Positions 1-11,943 of a stretch of 64,000 nt of DNA are shown here, one piece after another. Below the pieces are notes generated by a model. It did no database searches and was not told the DNA's origin. It saw nothing but the letters and a program-made list of their open reading frames with translations. The stretch's first letter is position 1. Every line of letters starts with the position of its first letter. Source of the DNA: Argentina anserina (lineage: Eukaryota; Streptophyta; Magnoliopsida; Rosales; Rosaceae); NCBI RefSeq assembly GCF_933775445.1, contig NC_065873.1:14632001-14696000 (forward strand), written 5' to 3'. A program made the translations under genes and the position numbers.

Positions 1-1546
1 CGTGTCATTTTTAAAGCAAGTCTTGGTGTCGATTGGCGACGAGGGAACGTGAACCATTTCATTTAAATTCTTAAGATAATTACTTGGATTTTCTAGCCTT
101 TTTCCATTTTATTGGGCCTTCATTTTAAGGCCTGGGGGACAATGTTTGGGCCTAAATAATTACTTAGTAATTATTTTAATTTTCTAGCCCGTTGGACCGG
201 TTATTTGGGAAAGTTATTAGTAGAGAAGATTTTCATTCCTTTTAGGGATAGATTTCGGGGATATTCAAGAATCCATATAAGAACTGAGAGAATTGTTGTC
301 CTGATTAACTAAGGGATTCTGATAACTTGATCCATAAGTGATATGCCCCGAACCTTTTTACACATTCCTTCCAATTATACTTTTACCTGTTACTCGAATA
401 GAGAGTCGTACGACTAAGTGTAACAACTCTAAAAATTGACTTTTGGATGCGTAAGTTTTTCAAGAAGACTTCCTTAACGAAAATTAGCGAGTTCATCGAT
501 ACAAGTTCGTAGACGTGCGGCACGCCCAAATCGGAATTCGTATGAAAAACTTTGAAAAAGGGAAATCAGGAAATGTTCACATGAGAACCCAGTTTGGGTC
601 GATTTTTCATGGTCCGGCCGAAATAGGTCGCCGCACCGGTTGCATCTTGGAGCTTGGAGGGTCGTCGTTTGTTCTAGGTAGGTGTCGCAGCCTCTAGCTG
701 CACCGTTTGGGAGAATCAACGCAGGGAATCTTCCATGGCTGCCGCACCTTCCTTCGTCGGAACTCACTCCTCTGGTCACCATAGCTCGAGAGTCTTAAGG
801 GGTTTTACTTGTCTTAGTCCCAACAAAATTCCCACAAAAGAAATTGAGCCAAATAGAAGTATAAGTACTCGAATTAAGAATTTCTAATTCTAGGGTTTGT
901 GAATAGTGGCGATTTTGTGTTTCTTCGTAAATTTGACTGTTTAGGCTTGGATTTGAACTTTGTTGTGAACTAGAAAGTTATTATAAATGTCATTTATATT
1001 GTGATAGTGAATTGGTAACCATTGGTAGTCACTGGAACAGTGGCGGTGCGACCACTGCAGGCGGCGCGTATCGCCTTGTCCGGCCGAGTTTTATGGTTCA
1101 AAAAAACCCCCAGGTGTAAGGAATTTATTGTTAGACTATGGGTACAAATTGATATAGTTTAAGGATTGTTAGGATTTTCTGAAAATACAGATTTAAGTAT
1201 ATAAATCGTGGAGATCCACCCGTTGGATTATTTTCTTTTTCATTCTAGAACGCTAGGATTAGTGAATTAGAATTACGGGTTGAATTTATTCATCAGTGGA
1301 TTTTTATTTTAAAGTAATGCATGCATGAATTTATATTCTAGTGTGTTGCGGCGTTAATGACGTTATTATCTATAATGATTTCTACTTATTAATTAGTTGA
1401 ACTACGAGTGGCTTAATCAATTTCAAAAGGGTACGTAGGAAGCTTGACCAAGGTTTGGGTGCAACAACCATTATTTTATATTAGATATCGTTTCTTTAAA
1501 GATCTATATTGGGTTTCAAAGCGTAAACTCAAGTTGGGTTGTTACA
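1..1546 (+). repeat. Ty3/gypsy-type LTR, left end outside the window
   Basis: The stretch ends in GTTGGGTTGTTACA, directly followed by a primer-site-like sequence, as the 5' LTR of a gypsy element would. Positions 441-560 resemble the same part of the two solo LTRs described at 25213-27768 and 48831-51190: a CGATAC-centred segment, then a tract like CCCAAATCGGAATTC. I therefore read it as a third, more distant member of the same broad LTR type. No protein-coding frame of any length is conserved. The left border is not visible, so the length is a minimum. Confidence 0.55.
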
Positions 1547-1547
1547 G

Positions 1548-1561
1548 TGGTATCCACATCG
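1548..1561 (+). other. Degenerate primer-binding site (tRNA-Met type)
   Basis: TGGTATCCACATCG begins two bases after the LTR end. The usual plant site for initiator tRNA-Met starts TGGTATCAGAGC, so the first seven bases match and the rest has decayed or differs. Confidence 0.45.
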
Positions 1562-1639
1562 TACTAGATGAGTGTTGGTGATTGAGATGATATGAGATAT
1601 ACTATGACGCTAGGACAGAGGGGCTGAACTAGTGGTCTC

Positions 1640-1870
1640 ATTAGATTATAGAACCGAAAGAGAGGGGATGAACCGACATCATTTTTGATTGCCCGGGGGT
1701 ATACTATATGACTAGCGGGGCTAGTCCTATTTCTAGAACCGAAAGAGAGGGGATGAACCGGCAGGATTTCTGATTGCCCGGGGGGCCTACTATATGACTA
1801 GCGAGGCCCATCCTGTTTCTAGTACCAGAAGAAAGGGGATGAACCGGTAGTGTTATGATGTTATTGAAGG
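1640..1870 (+). repeat. Three-unit tandem repeat, about 85-bp period
   Basis: The phrase GAACCGAAAGAGAGGGGATG occurs at about 1651 and 1737, with a decayed third copy near 1822. Each is followed by a GATTGCCCGGGGG tract and a CTATATGACTAGCG tract. It lies in the non-coding internal region of the gypsy-type element. Confidence 0.7.
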
Positions 1871-4180
1871 GGCATATTATATGATAATACCAGCAGTGTT
1901 ATGATGTACTAGTGGACTCCAGATAAAGATTTAGAAAGAGAGATGACTGGTGACTCATCGAGTGTTGTGTGGTCTCGTATATGCTTTTTGAGTGGACTTG
2001 GTTTTAAATATAAATTTATGCGGTTCAATTTTTATAGAATGTTGTTTAATTTTCTTGTGTGATTGTTATTGACCCCGGCTTCTTAGTGGATTGGGCGGTT
2101 GCGGTTTAAGAAGAGCTACGAACTCTTGGGGTCAGATCATGTATTTGATATTTATATATTTATGATTTGTGATTGTAGAGTTTGAGAAATCATGAAGAGC
2201 CGCGCAAGGATGCTCCGCAAGTTGAGTTGATCTGGAGATTGTAGAAATATCGTTTTCGTGCAGTAGGGTTGTCTACTTTCAAGGGAGACTATCCTTGAAT
2301 TCTTGTTATATCTCCTTTGACAGCGGTCCCCGCACGATCTACCTCAATATTAGGGTGAATTTTGTGGCGGGTCTTGTTCTCTATATAAAGGGGTCTTTAG
2401 CACAAAATGGGACACACAATTCAACCAAACTTTTGTGCAACTACAAAATCAAAGCCTCTCCACGGAGCACCGCTACCATAAGCACTTTCGTTGTATGTAG
2501 CACAAGTCCGACTTACCTCAGTAAGCGGCAAGTCCATTAAGTCACTACTTTAGCTTGTAGCAAAAAACCAAAAGTCTGCCTAGTCAGCAACAATTAGTAT
2601 AAACGTCCCCTCAATCTTGATATTTAGCTCTGCTTATTCCCCAAGCAATTTAAGTAAGAACCGGCCATCCTACACACGGGTGGAGAAAAATGCTAGCAGT
2701 CATCTGCAGTAGGTCTTATTTGAACTCAGTTGCAGGTTTAGTCAGCATATGCACTCAAACGTTTGCTAGGAAGGAAGTATGAGCATGCATCAACAAGCGG
2801 AATCAAGTTGTACTTGACTCATAGGTATTGGCATGCCAAAAGCATACACATTCAAGAACAAAGCGAACCGTAAGGTTTCGCCGCGTGCTGACTGTTTGCC
2901 GAAAGTAAAATTGTAAGCCGAACACTTTGATCCCCAAAAAACTATAGCTCTTGTGGCATTCCGTTATTGGAATTTTTTAGCATAGGCGATAAGCTGAAAT
3001 CCAAAGATGCAGGCCTGAATCTATAGTGTTGATTAATCACTACACAAGGAACATGGATCATCTACATACTAGCTATTTTTTATATGCAAAGCTTGATAGG
3101 AGCATGTGATGTTCTTAATATGTTATCTGTCTCAGTTAGCTAAGTTATTATCTTAATATTGTCCATTTTAACTTAATTTATTATTTGTAAGTCCATTGGA
3201 GCAAAATAAGAGAAAAATGGGTGCAAATGACCAAAAAGAGGAAAGAAATTTGAAATTAGGTTTCTGCCTCTGCAAAGCAGTAAACTTCGACGAATCATAA
3301 CGGGCAAGCTACATGGAGAAACATTATTCATATATATCGATGGAAAGCTTATGAGTGTACTTTTCAGTGTCATTAGATTCGCAACAATCCCATTTTTCTA
3401 GAAGAAGTTATGCTCAATTAGTTACCAAAGGTCAGTCTGGCCAGAAATTACATTATAGACCAAAGTTTTATTTCAGGCTCCAAGAAACCCATGGACAAAT
3501 TGTTGAGGTTTCCTAACCCTAATAGCATATGAAAATCAAGAGAGACATCCTCTATAATCAGGGGTAATGAGATTGGTTTTGCTTTTATTTTTTTTTACGT
3601 TCTTGTTACAAGCAATATCTCAAACTCTTTAAAACAACTTTTATATAACTGTTTATAATACTTGTCGATAATATATATTTCATATTTGTATATAATAATA
3701 GTTTCTATAAGGCTCTATTTTACAAAGTGCCCTCAATCTCTAGCCTATAATGATATCCTTATTTACCGCTATACTATCTTCTACATGGTCTTATTGGGAT
3801 ATAAAAACAATTCATCAAATGGCGCCGTTGTCGTGGATTATAAAATTCCTTGCTTGATTTTGCGTTAGATTTTTGTGGATATTTTGTAATTGTTAAATGT
3901 GCATACTTCATAAGGTAATTGAGTCGAGGAATTAAACCGAATTCAAACATAAGATTTGACAATATGTTTGATTAGTTGTTGAGTTTGTTACCGTCTCTCC
4001 TTTGCCTTAAATTCGTATTTGACATCATTTACGTGACTTTTGTCTTGTTTGTGACTTGTATATCGATGACATTCTAATTTTTTTTTCGTACTATTGATCA
4101 TGCATCTTAATCTTGTCATTCATTATCCATTCCATTCATTTTGCATCTCATTCATGTTGCATTTTAAATTTTACATAATA
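1871..4180. other. Non-coding DNA, probably decayed retroelement
   Basis: I see no conserved protein and no gene structure. A TATA-like CTATATAAAG at 2381-2390 followed by a transcript-leader-like tract hints at another old LTR, but no matching second end was found. Confidence 0.4.
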
Positions 4181-4369
4181 TCATATGGCTAGAGGAAAAC
4201 ATAATCTCTCAAGGACCTCATGTCCTCCATTATGCTTGGTTGATTATCATTTTCACAAATAATTTTCATTGAGATGCAATAGATTTATAATGAAGTTATC
4301 GGCAGTGAGATCGAGAAAATATTACGAGGTTAGAGAACAAAATGGTTGAGGAGAAACCCCATAATGCGT

Positions 4370-4530
4370 CACATCTAAAATGATTGAAAATAAAATTCAG
4401 TCTTAGCCAAGGACTAAAATATTGCCAATCAAGGAATAAAATATTTCCAAAATGATTGAAAAGAAAACTCGGTCTTAACCAAGGCACGACCCATAAAAGC
4501 TCACCAAGAAATAAAATATTATACATGCAT
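4370..4530. repeat. Imperfect tandem duplication, about 75 bp
   Basis: AAAATGATTGAAAATAAAAT followed by a TCTTAGCCAAGG tract recurs as AAAATGATTGAAAAGAAAAC followed by TCTTAACCAAGG. AT-rich and non-coding. Confidence 0.55.
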
Positions 4531-4674
4531 ATAAATATTATACATATATCAATTATATGTCTTTTTTTGTAATAATTATACATAAAATATTATTATGTTA
4601 ATAATATTATATTTAAAATTTAATATTTATTTATTATTATAACTTTATACTAGATTTAAAATAAAATTATAGTA

Positions 4675-5340
4675 TTATGAAGCAACTATATGAAGTAAAA
4701 TTCTCGGAATTAATCGACACTAACCGATGTGATCGGTACTTATATTTAGTGACCATGTACAAAATTCATCCAATTCGGACCTCGTTTGACCGTCGGAATT
4801 TCATAAATATATATACCTATCACATCTGCATATCTCAAACATGTCCAAAACGGATAAAATTTTTACGGGTTTCATAAATATATATACCCATCACATCTGC
4901 TAGTGTCGATTCACTATATTTCGAATTAGAGTTGTCGATCGCCGAAGTATCTACTAATATATCATAACCTTTTATATTAGGTTTAGAATAAAACTATCAC
5001 ATTATGAAGCGACTACATGAAGAAAACTTATTGGGATCGACACATGCCTTAAGGGATGACCAATTACCAAGATACGAATGCCGAAAAGCTGTTTACATAT
5101 TTAAAATCACATAATTTTTGTCTCCGATTGTGCGCGGTCGCACTGAGAAAACCCATTTGGCAAAGCTCCGGTCAATGAGAGTTTTAATATGTCAAAACGC
5201 CTCTGTTTTTGTTGACCGTAGGTACGAACAGTCAAACCATGTTTAAAACGGACGAAATTTCTACAAGGTCCCTAATTATATATATCAATCACATCTACTG
5301 GTGTTGAACGACAATATTTCGAAATTAGAATTTATGTGAC
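4675..5340. repeat. Old internally repeated sequence, unit about 330-400 bp
   Basis: ATTATGAAGCAACTATATGA at 4675 recurs as ATTATGAAGCGACTACATGA near 5004. An ATATATATACCCATCACATC tract recurs three times with changes. This looks like a decayed element with internal repeats; no termini could be fixed. Confidence 0.5.
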
Positions 5341-5963
5341 TTTTTTTAGAATGTTTTCTAATAATTTTTTTATTGTTCTAAACCCTTAAATAAGAGTATT
5401 ATGTTTTTTTTCTAATACAAGCCCGCAAGGCCTGTCCCGTAAAAACCCGTCAAACCCGCTTTAGGTGGACCGGCTTGGATATGCATATTTGTGAAATACC
5501 AGGTCCGGCCCGGCCCATCACTTATTTGAATGTACTAAGACCCGACCCGTTGACGAGCCCTAATACTAAGGAGACATATATACGAGGGATTACTAAATGT
5601 ATTACCAAAACATACAGAGGAACTAAGCATACTTAAACACTGTAAGTAGCAATATTTTTGGATTTCAAACAAATATTCACGCCTCACAGTTCCTCGCACT
5701 CAATTCACGTGTTCTTTATTATTATTTTTTTTTAGGGGGAACGTGTTCTTACTTCAATATATTTTGATTGATTCTATTTTTAGCAGCATGCATGCGAAGA
5801 TTTCTATTCCACAAACCAACAAGTACTGAAAAACTATGTTACAATATTCTGTTACAATGCCAACTCGATTCCTTTAATCAACAAGATTATTATGCAGATT
5901 TAATTTGCAGGTTTGTACATACATGAAATGGTTTTCTAGCTAGCTATGACCCCATATTATTCC

Positions 5964-6229
5964 TAGGGCCGGCCCTGAGAGATTTGAGGCCCAGTACGAA
6001 GAAAAAAATGGGCTCTTACACAAAAAAAAAATTCGGGGCACAGAGATTGTGAATTGAAGGCTGTAGAAAAAAAAACAGGGGTCAGTTGAAGAACACGATT
6101 GTGTGGTGTGTGATTATACTTCATTAATTATATTAAATTTATTATCAATAAACAAACAAATTGAAAAAATTAAAATTAAAATTTTAGACCCTGAGCCGCA
6201 CTGGCGGCCCTCCCTCAGGGCCGACCCTG
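5964..6229. mobile_element. hAT-like MITE
   Basis: The left end TAGGGCCGGCCCTGAG and the reverse complement of the right end, CAGGGTCGGCCCTGAG, form a 16-bp terminal inverted repeat of the hAT kind. The interior is 266 bp of AT-rich non-coding DNA. The flanks ATTATTCC and ATTATATA share five bases and may be a decayed 8-bp duplication. It lies directly upstream of the TATA box of the broken dioxygenase paralogue. Confidence 0.7.
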
Positions 6230-6230
6230 A

Positions 6231-6240
6231 TTATATAAGG
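6231..6240 (+). promoter_or_regulatory. TATA box of the broken dioxygenase paralogue
   Basis: TTATATAAGG lies about 115 bp before the ATG at 6355. The intact relative has its TATA element (17867-17872) at a similar distance. The MITE ends one base upstream. Confidence 0.45.
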
Positions 6241-7180
6241 AATATTAGAGCAATGTTGCCTCACTAGCTAAAGAAAGCAAAAACTCTTCTAAATATTTCA
6301 TCTCTCTTGTTTTCATTCTCTGCTCTCTGCTCTCTCCTCATCTAAAACACATAAATGGCCGATCGAGACGAAGAGTTCGGACTGTTCAGTGCTTATCAAT
6401 TACAGGGCGCCGTTGGAACCCAACATTTCCCAGATCAGCTCCCATCAGTCATCCTTCATAAACCAAAACCCTATTGTCGACACCGTCGTGGCTGTCGATA
6501 ATATTGAAATCCATACAGTACGTTGATTTCTCTGTGCTATCCTCTAATGATCGTGAGAAAAGATCCGAGGCAATTGAGAACCTCAGCCATGTGTGCGAGG
6601 ATTTTGGCTTCTTCTATGTATGTTACTTCGTTCGTTTTCATTTTAATTGCTAGTTCAAAACTTCACTATCATTTATAATATTAACTAATAAACCGTAACA
6701 CTAGCAGCTTTTAATTCAGTTCAGCTTTCTTGAGAGGATGCATTGAAGATGCCACAACAAACTTCATAACTTTTAATATCAAATTCCAAGTATTAACATC
6801 TGAAAAACAATTCCTAAAATGTGAATTTTTTATGGTTTTAACTTTATTGCAAATTAATGTATATTGGGGGTTGATAATTAAGGGCATTTAAAGACCCAAA
6901 ATGTTAATTTGGGCCCCTAATTTGGGCTTCTGATAAATAAGGGTATGTGCAAAATCTCTACTCTTTAAAGTTTAAATTATTACAAACATGTCACCCTAAA
7001 CCTAACCGGCTAAACCGTCTCTCTCTCTCAGACTCCATTTCTCTTTTCCCTCTTTCTTTTTCACACTTTCCCTCTCTCTTTCTTTCTGCAACTGCACCAA
7101 CCGCACATTTTTTTTACACTTTCCCTCTCTCTCTCTGCAACTGCACCAACAACACAAAAACTTTTGGTTGAAATCGCTCA

Positions 7181-7183
<3 letters not shown>

Positions 7184-7231
<48 letters not shown>
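7184..7231. repeat. (CT)n microsatellite
   Basis: Nearly pure CT dinucleotides followed by a C run. Together with the (GA)n tract at 15417-15500 it forms a mirror-placed pair inside the MULE ends. Confidence 0.95.
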
Positions 7232-7232
<1 letters not shown>

Positions 7233-7836
7233 CCCCCCCAAACCAAGGTAAACATCCGGCGCCCGGATCAGATTTGCCGATGAAGTTCATCTCTCTCTCC
7301 CCTCGCCCGCTACCGCGCCTATCCTCCGCTCTCAAAGGTGAGATAAACTTGAATCGTAATGCTTAAACACACTACAATCTCTATTTGGGTAACTATTTAT
7401 CTAGGTAACATAACATTGAATCTCTATTCCAGACGAATTTTTCTTCTACATTTGAATATGAACTTATCTTCCTCCCATGGATTTGAATCTCTATGTTTGA
7501 TATCAATTAGTTAGGCTTGTGAAAGCTGTTGTTACATGCAATCGTGATTATACTCACTTGAATACTCTATGCTTGTGTTAAATTCGATTTTTCTATGAGT
7601 ATGATGAATGGGCCATGCTATAATGCTATAGTCTCCTTTTGGTGTGTTTTGAACATTTCAATTTATTTTTAGGTAACGAATTTTTCATATACGTAACTGT
7701 GTAAGTAACTATGCAAGTAACTGAATTTACAGTTATACAGTATCGATTTAATTTCATGATTGTTCATGCACATAACTATGTAAGTAATTGTGGAAGTATA
7801 TTTATGGCCTTGCTTTGTGTAGTAGGAATCTAAGAA

Positions 7837-10800
7837 TGACGAAAAGCTCCGATAGCTCACGCCAAGAAACAATATCCGAATGATCAAAATCAGACGCCTC
7901 GAGCTCAAGATCAGATGCCTCGAGGTCAGAATCAGATATAAATTACGAGCTACGCACAAAGGCGAGGAATGATTGTAATCTTGTGACTAATGAAGTTGAT
8001 TCAGAGTATAATCCTTCAGAAGAGGCAAACGACGATTCTGAGGATTTTGGTTCAAAGAAGACAAAGGTGAGAATGTTACAAGTTGTAGTTTTTAGTTTGA
8101 TTAATCTGTGTGTACATATGGATGGAACCATCATTAGGTAACTATATTAGTATTTGTTCTTGTATCTTGGAGCTAACTATTTGGTGTTGGGTAACTCTCT
8201 AAGTGACTGTGTGATTACTATTTCGTAACTGTTCACTTGGCCTTGTCTATGTCTACGTACATATCTTAGTATTTTTTTCTCATATATGCAGACAAACATG
8301 GCCCCAAAAGTACGCAATAGAAAAAGAAAAGAAGTTAGTAGCAATGACGATAACAATGATGATAGAGATCACAATGCAGTAGTGAAGAGGCAAAAAAAAA
8401 AGACACAAGAAAAGAAAAACAAAAGGGAGTCAATCAAGTAACAGTCATTGTACATTCATTTTACACTTGTTAAACCGTTAGAATAAGTATTATGCTTGGG
8501 TAATGTAATTGTTAGTGTATTTATCATCCAACTATGATTCACTTTAAACATTTACAGGCAACAAAGAAAGCAAGGGAAACAACAAAGAAGACTATTGCTC
8601 ATTCAAAGCCAACCAAGATGCAGAGAAAAGAGATGAGGAAAGGAAGAGACAGAGAGGTAACTATCATTGTAACTGATGGAGTAACTTGATAGGTAATTGT
8701 GAGTATAAAATAATTGTGTTAGTATATTTAGCATCTAACTATAATCTGGTTTTGAGTTTTCTAGGAAACAAAGAAAGCAAGGAAGCCTAGTAGCAGTAGA
8801 GCACAAAAAGGAAAAGACAAAAAAGTTAGTGCTCAACCTTGTAACTGCTTGTAATAACTTAATGGGTAACTGTATGAATGCAAAGTAACTGTGCATGTAA
8901 CTTGATGTGTAACTGTGTCAGTGTATCATGTAACTTGTTAAGAAACTATGTGATTGACCCTAAATAGTTCATTTCAGAAAATATGTAAAGTAACTATGTA
9001 AGTAACTGGATATGTAACTGTGTGAGTGTAAAGTAACTAGATAAGTAATTGTGTGAGTAACTGTGTCTGCGTATCATGTAACTGTTTGAGTAATTGTATG
9101 AGTGTAAAGTAACTAGATTAGTAACTGTGTGAGTAACTGTGTCTGCATATCATGTAACTTATTAAGTAACTATGTGACTATAAAGTAACTAGATTAGTAA
9201 CTGTGTCAATAATTGTGTCTGCGTATCATGTAACTGATTGAGTAACTATTTGAGTATGATTTGTTTTTGTCATTTACAGGAACCAACTTACCAACTCAGA
9301 AGCTCTCTCCCTTCCTTAAATGAATACGGCTCTGTACCCCGAAGGCGCAATGAAGCTGCTAGATGGTACTCCATTTGGGAGGCTTTTTCGAGCGATAGAG
9401 CAAGGGATTGTGAAGGAGAGCAGCAAATTAAATCTGCAAGTCAGAATGCTGGCAGAATGCTATGATGAAAAGAAGGAAGGTTTTTATTTGGAGGAAAGAC
9501 ATACCGTCTTACTGATGCAGACACATCAAATATATTAGGACTCAACCTAGATGGGTTCTATGTTGTCGCAAAGGTGAGTGAAGAATCTGACTTTACAAAG
9601 ACTTTCTTTGGTGAAAAAAAGGATGTGGGCAAGGGCCTGGTGCTTAAAAAGATACAGGAGGAGTGTAAAAAAAAATCTGAAAAATGAAGAAGAGGTTGAG
9701 AGAAGGGACGAAAACGTAGCACGCCTCATGATCCTAGAGATGCTAATTAAGTTCTAAGGCCCAATGTCAAAGGAGACATTCCATGAGACTATGTAAAGGT
9801 TGTGGAGAACTTGGATGAATTGAAGAACATATGTTGGGCGAGGGAAGTTACTCATTATTTGAAAGGACATATGACACAACTCAAGTGATCCACAGCTGAA
9901 ATTAAAAACATTGGTGGTTGTATTCAACTATTATTGGTAAGCTCTCTTTATCTCAAGTACCAATACTGATTTTAAGAATTACGAGCAATCTCTTTAAGTA
10001 ACTTGATGGGTAACTGTGTCAGTGTATCATGTAACTTGTTCCGTAACTATTTGAGTGTACTTGATTTTCCATACCAGTACTGGTTTTGCATGAAGAGCGG
10101 TAAGGTGCCTACAATGCATGGTATGGATGTTGAGAAGCTACTGATCAAGAGATGGGATCTTGAAGAGATCTAGAAAAAGCTGAAAAATTTCAACTTGAAA
10201 GATGTGGCGGTAAGTGTGCTCTCATATACTTCACATTTGGTAACTGCATAAGTAACTGGTTGTGTAACTGTCTGTATGTAATGTAACTATGCATGTAGCT
10301 TCATGGTTAACTGTGTTGATAGCATGTAGCTAGTTCAATAACTGTGATTGACTTTGAAAATAGTCATTTCAAAGGATATATTTGGTTAACTGGGTGAATA
10401 ATTAGTTAGGTAACTGTGTGAGCAAGTGGATAGGTATATGTGTGCGCGATTGGATAGGTAACTGTGTGTGTAACTAGATAGGTAACTATATGAGTGTAAA
10501 GTAACTATGTATGTAACTGTGAAAGTAACTGTATTGATATTCTGTAACTTATTTAGTAACTATGTGATTTAATCTTTTCAGAAAATGTTTCTCGATGTGG
10601 TGGAAGATCGCTTGGATGAGGATGATGATGCGGAGAAGTCAAAGACGGCAAATAGTTATGGAGACAGTTATATATCTAGTTACCTTTCCTTAATGTCATT
10701 TAGCTAGTTATGGAGACAGTTACATCTCTAGTTACATTGTGAAAATACTGCAACTAAAGTTTAATGTTTTTTAATGTTAAAAACAGGCTTGTATGATCAA

Positions 10801-11335
10801 TATATGGATGAGAGCTGTCCAGGACCAAGCGGATGAAATGCTGCAGCAAGGATGCCGGTTTAGACCAGACGAGAACGGGAGCACTAATAAAATATTGAAT
10901 ATGGTGCAGCACCCTCTCTCTGATATTGAAAGGTAGACAATCATCTTGATTAAAGACAACTATAGGATGAATTTACCCGTGGCTTCTTTCAAATGATACT
11001 TGCCTCAACAAAATTCTAGAACGTAAGTACTGGTAACTGTCATAGTAACTATTAATAATTTTCTTAGTAACTGTCTAAGTAACCGAATTTGTATCTTGGT
11101 AACTTGATTAGTAACTATCTTTGTAACTTTTTATAACAGGATAAACTGTGGAATTTTTGTCCTGTCATGAGCAGAATTATATTTCTGGGGGAATTATCGA
11201 CAAAGTTCACAAAGAAAGACGACATCAATCCTACAAGGTATATGGCGAAAGTTTTGAAGAGATTTGTGGACAATCGACACAGTTGGAGAAAAGCATAAAC
11301 AATAGGATTCAAATGCAGTATGATTCAGATATGTA
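7837..11335 (+). pseudogene. Accessory MULE protein, lysine-rich with a plant mobile-type domain
   Basis: Several small exons can be followed between GT-AG junctions. The first (from ATG 7837) is acidic and rich in Ser/Asp, with an in-frame TGA at codon 16. The next (about 8292-8440, 8558-8658, 8765-8825) are very rich in Lys and Arg and look like nuclear-localising tails. From 9287 a domain reads LLDGTPFGRLFRAIEQGIV, then, after a one-base frame change, GGKTYRLTDADTSNILGL. This resembles the N-terminal plant domain often fused to Ulp1-type proteases in MULEs. A later exon at 11137-11300 reads WNFCPVMSRIIFLGELSTKF. I do not see the His-Asp-Cys centre of a Ulp1 protease. The gene is decayed, and the exon joins are inferred. 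Confidence 0.5.
8650..10570. repeat. Dense GTAACT-type interspersed motif
   Basis: GTAACT and close variants recur at short, irregular spacing, often as GTAACTGTGTGAGTAACTG or AGTAACTATGTGA. The motif fills introns of the left-hand gene and reappears in the right half of the MULE, for example at 13170-13280 on both strands. It is not a regular tandem array. Confidence 0.8.
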
Positions 11336-11943
11336 GGTGGAAAGTGATTAGAAAATTGTTTAATTTATAGAAATTCACATTATGTTGACTAACTTGCTTG
11401 GTAACCGTATAATCATTTGGTAACTTTCTTAGTAACTATGTTTCTGAATATTATCAAATAGTTTTAGGGTTAATAAATCATACACCCTAAACGCCAAACA
11501 TTGTTTTGCGCCACTTATTTTTCACACTCATGAGTATGATGACCATATTTACCATAAAAGAATCATCGTCACCATCCAAGTAACTATATATTGAACGTTT
11601 AAGTTTGTTGAGCTATCAAAAACTGCACCATGTGGCTGCATATTAGAATGTTAGGGTCCTACCATTTGATAAATATTTTTTCTTTCATGAAAGGCAGTGT
11701 GCTGCTGCACCGCACCTCGGCAGCGTTCCGCTGGACGAACTGATATGAAGAACTGACGTATTGAAGCCGGTAACTAACCAAATAACTACCAATGTAACCA
11801 TATAATATCTAATAACTACCAACGTATCTGCTATTGCTTAATACTCAGTATATCTGCTATAGCAATGTATAGAATTCTATATACACAAACAAAATATCTG
11901 CTAATATAATTCAAGATTTATATTAAAGTAACTAGGAGAGTAA

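Noticed and set aside
474..782. 102-codon minus-strand frame
   Set aside because: It lies inside the gypsy-type LTR and resembles no protein.
7002..7335. Open frames on both strands with Arg-Glu or Leu-Ser repeats
   Set aside because: They are translations of the (CT)n tract and change register freely; no domain or codon pattern.
8650..10570. GTAACT repeats considered as a CRISPR-like or satellite array
   Set aside because: Unit length and spacing are irregular, there are no unique spacers, and the setting is a plant transposon.
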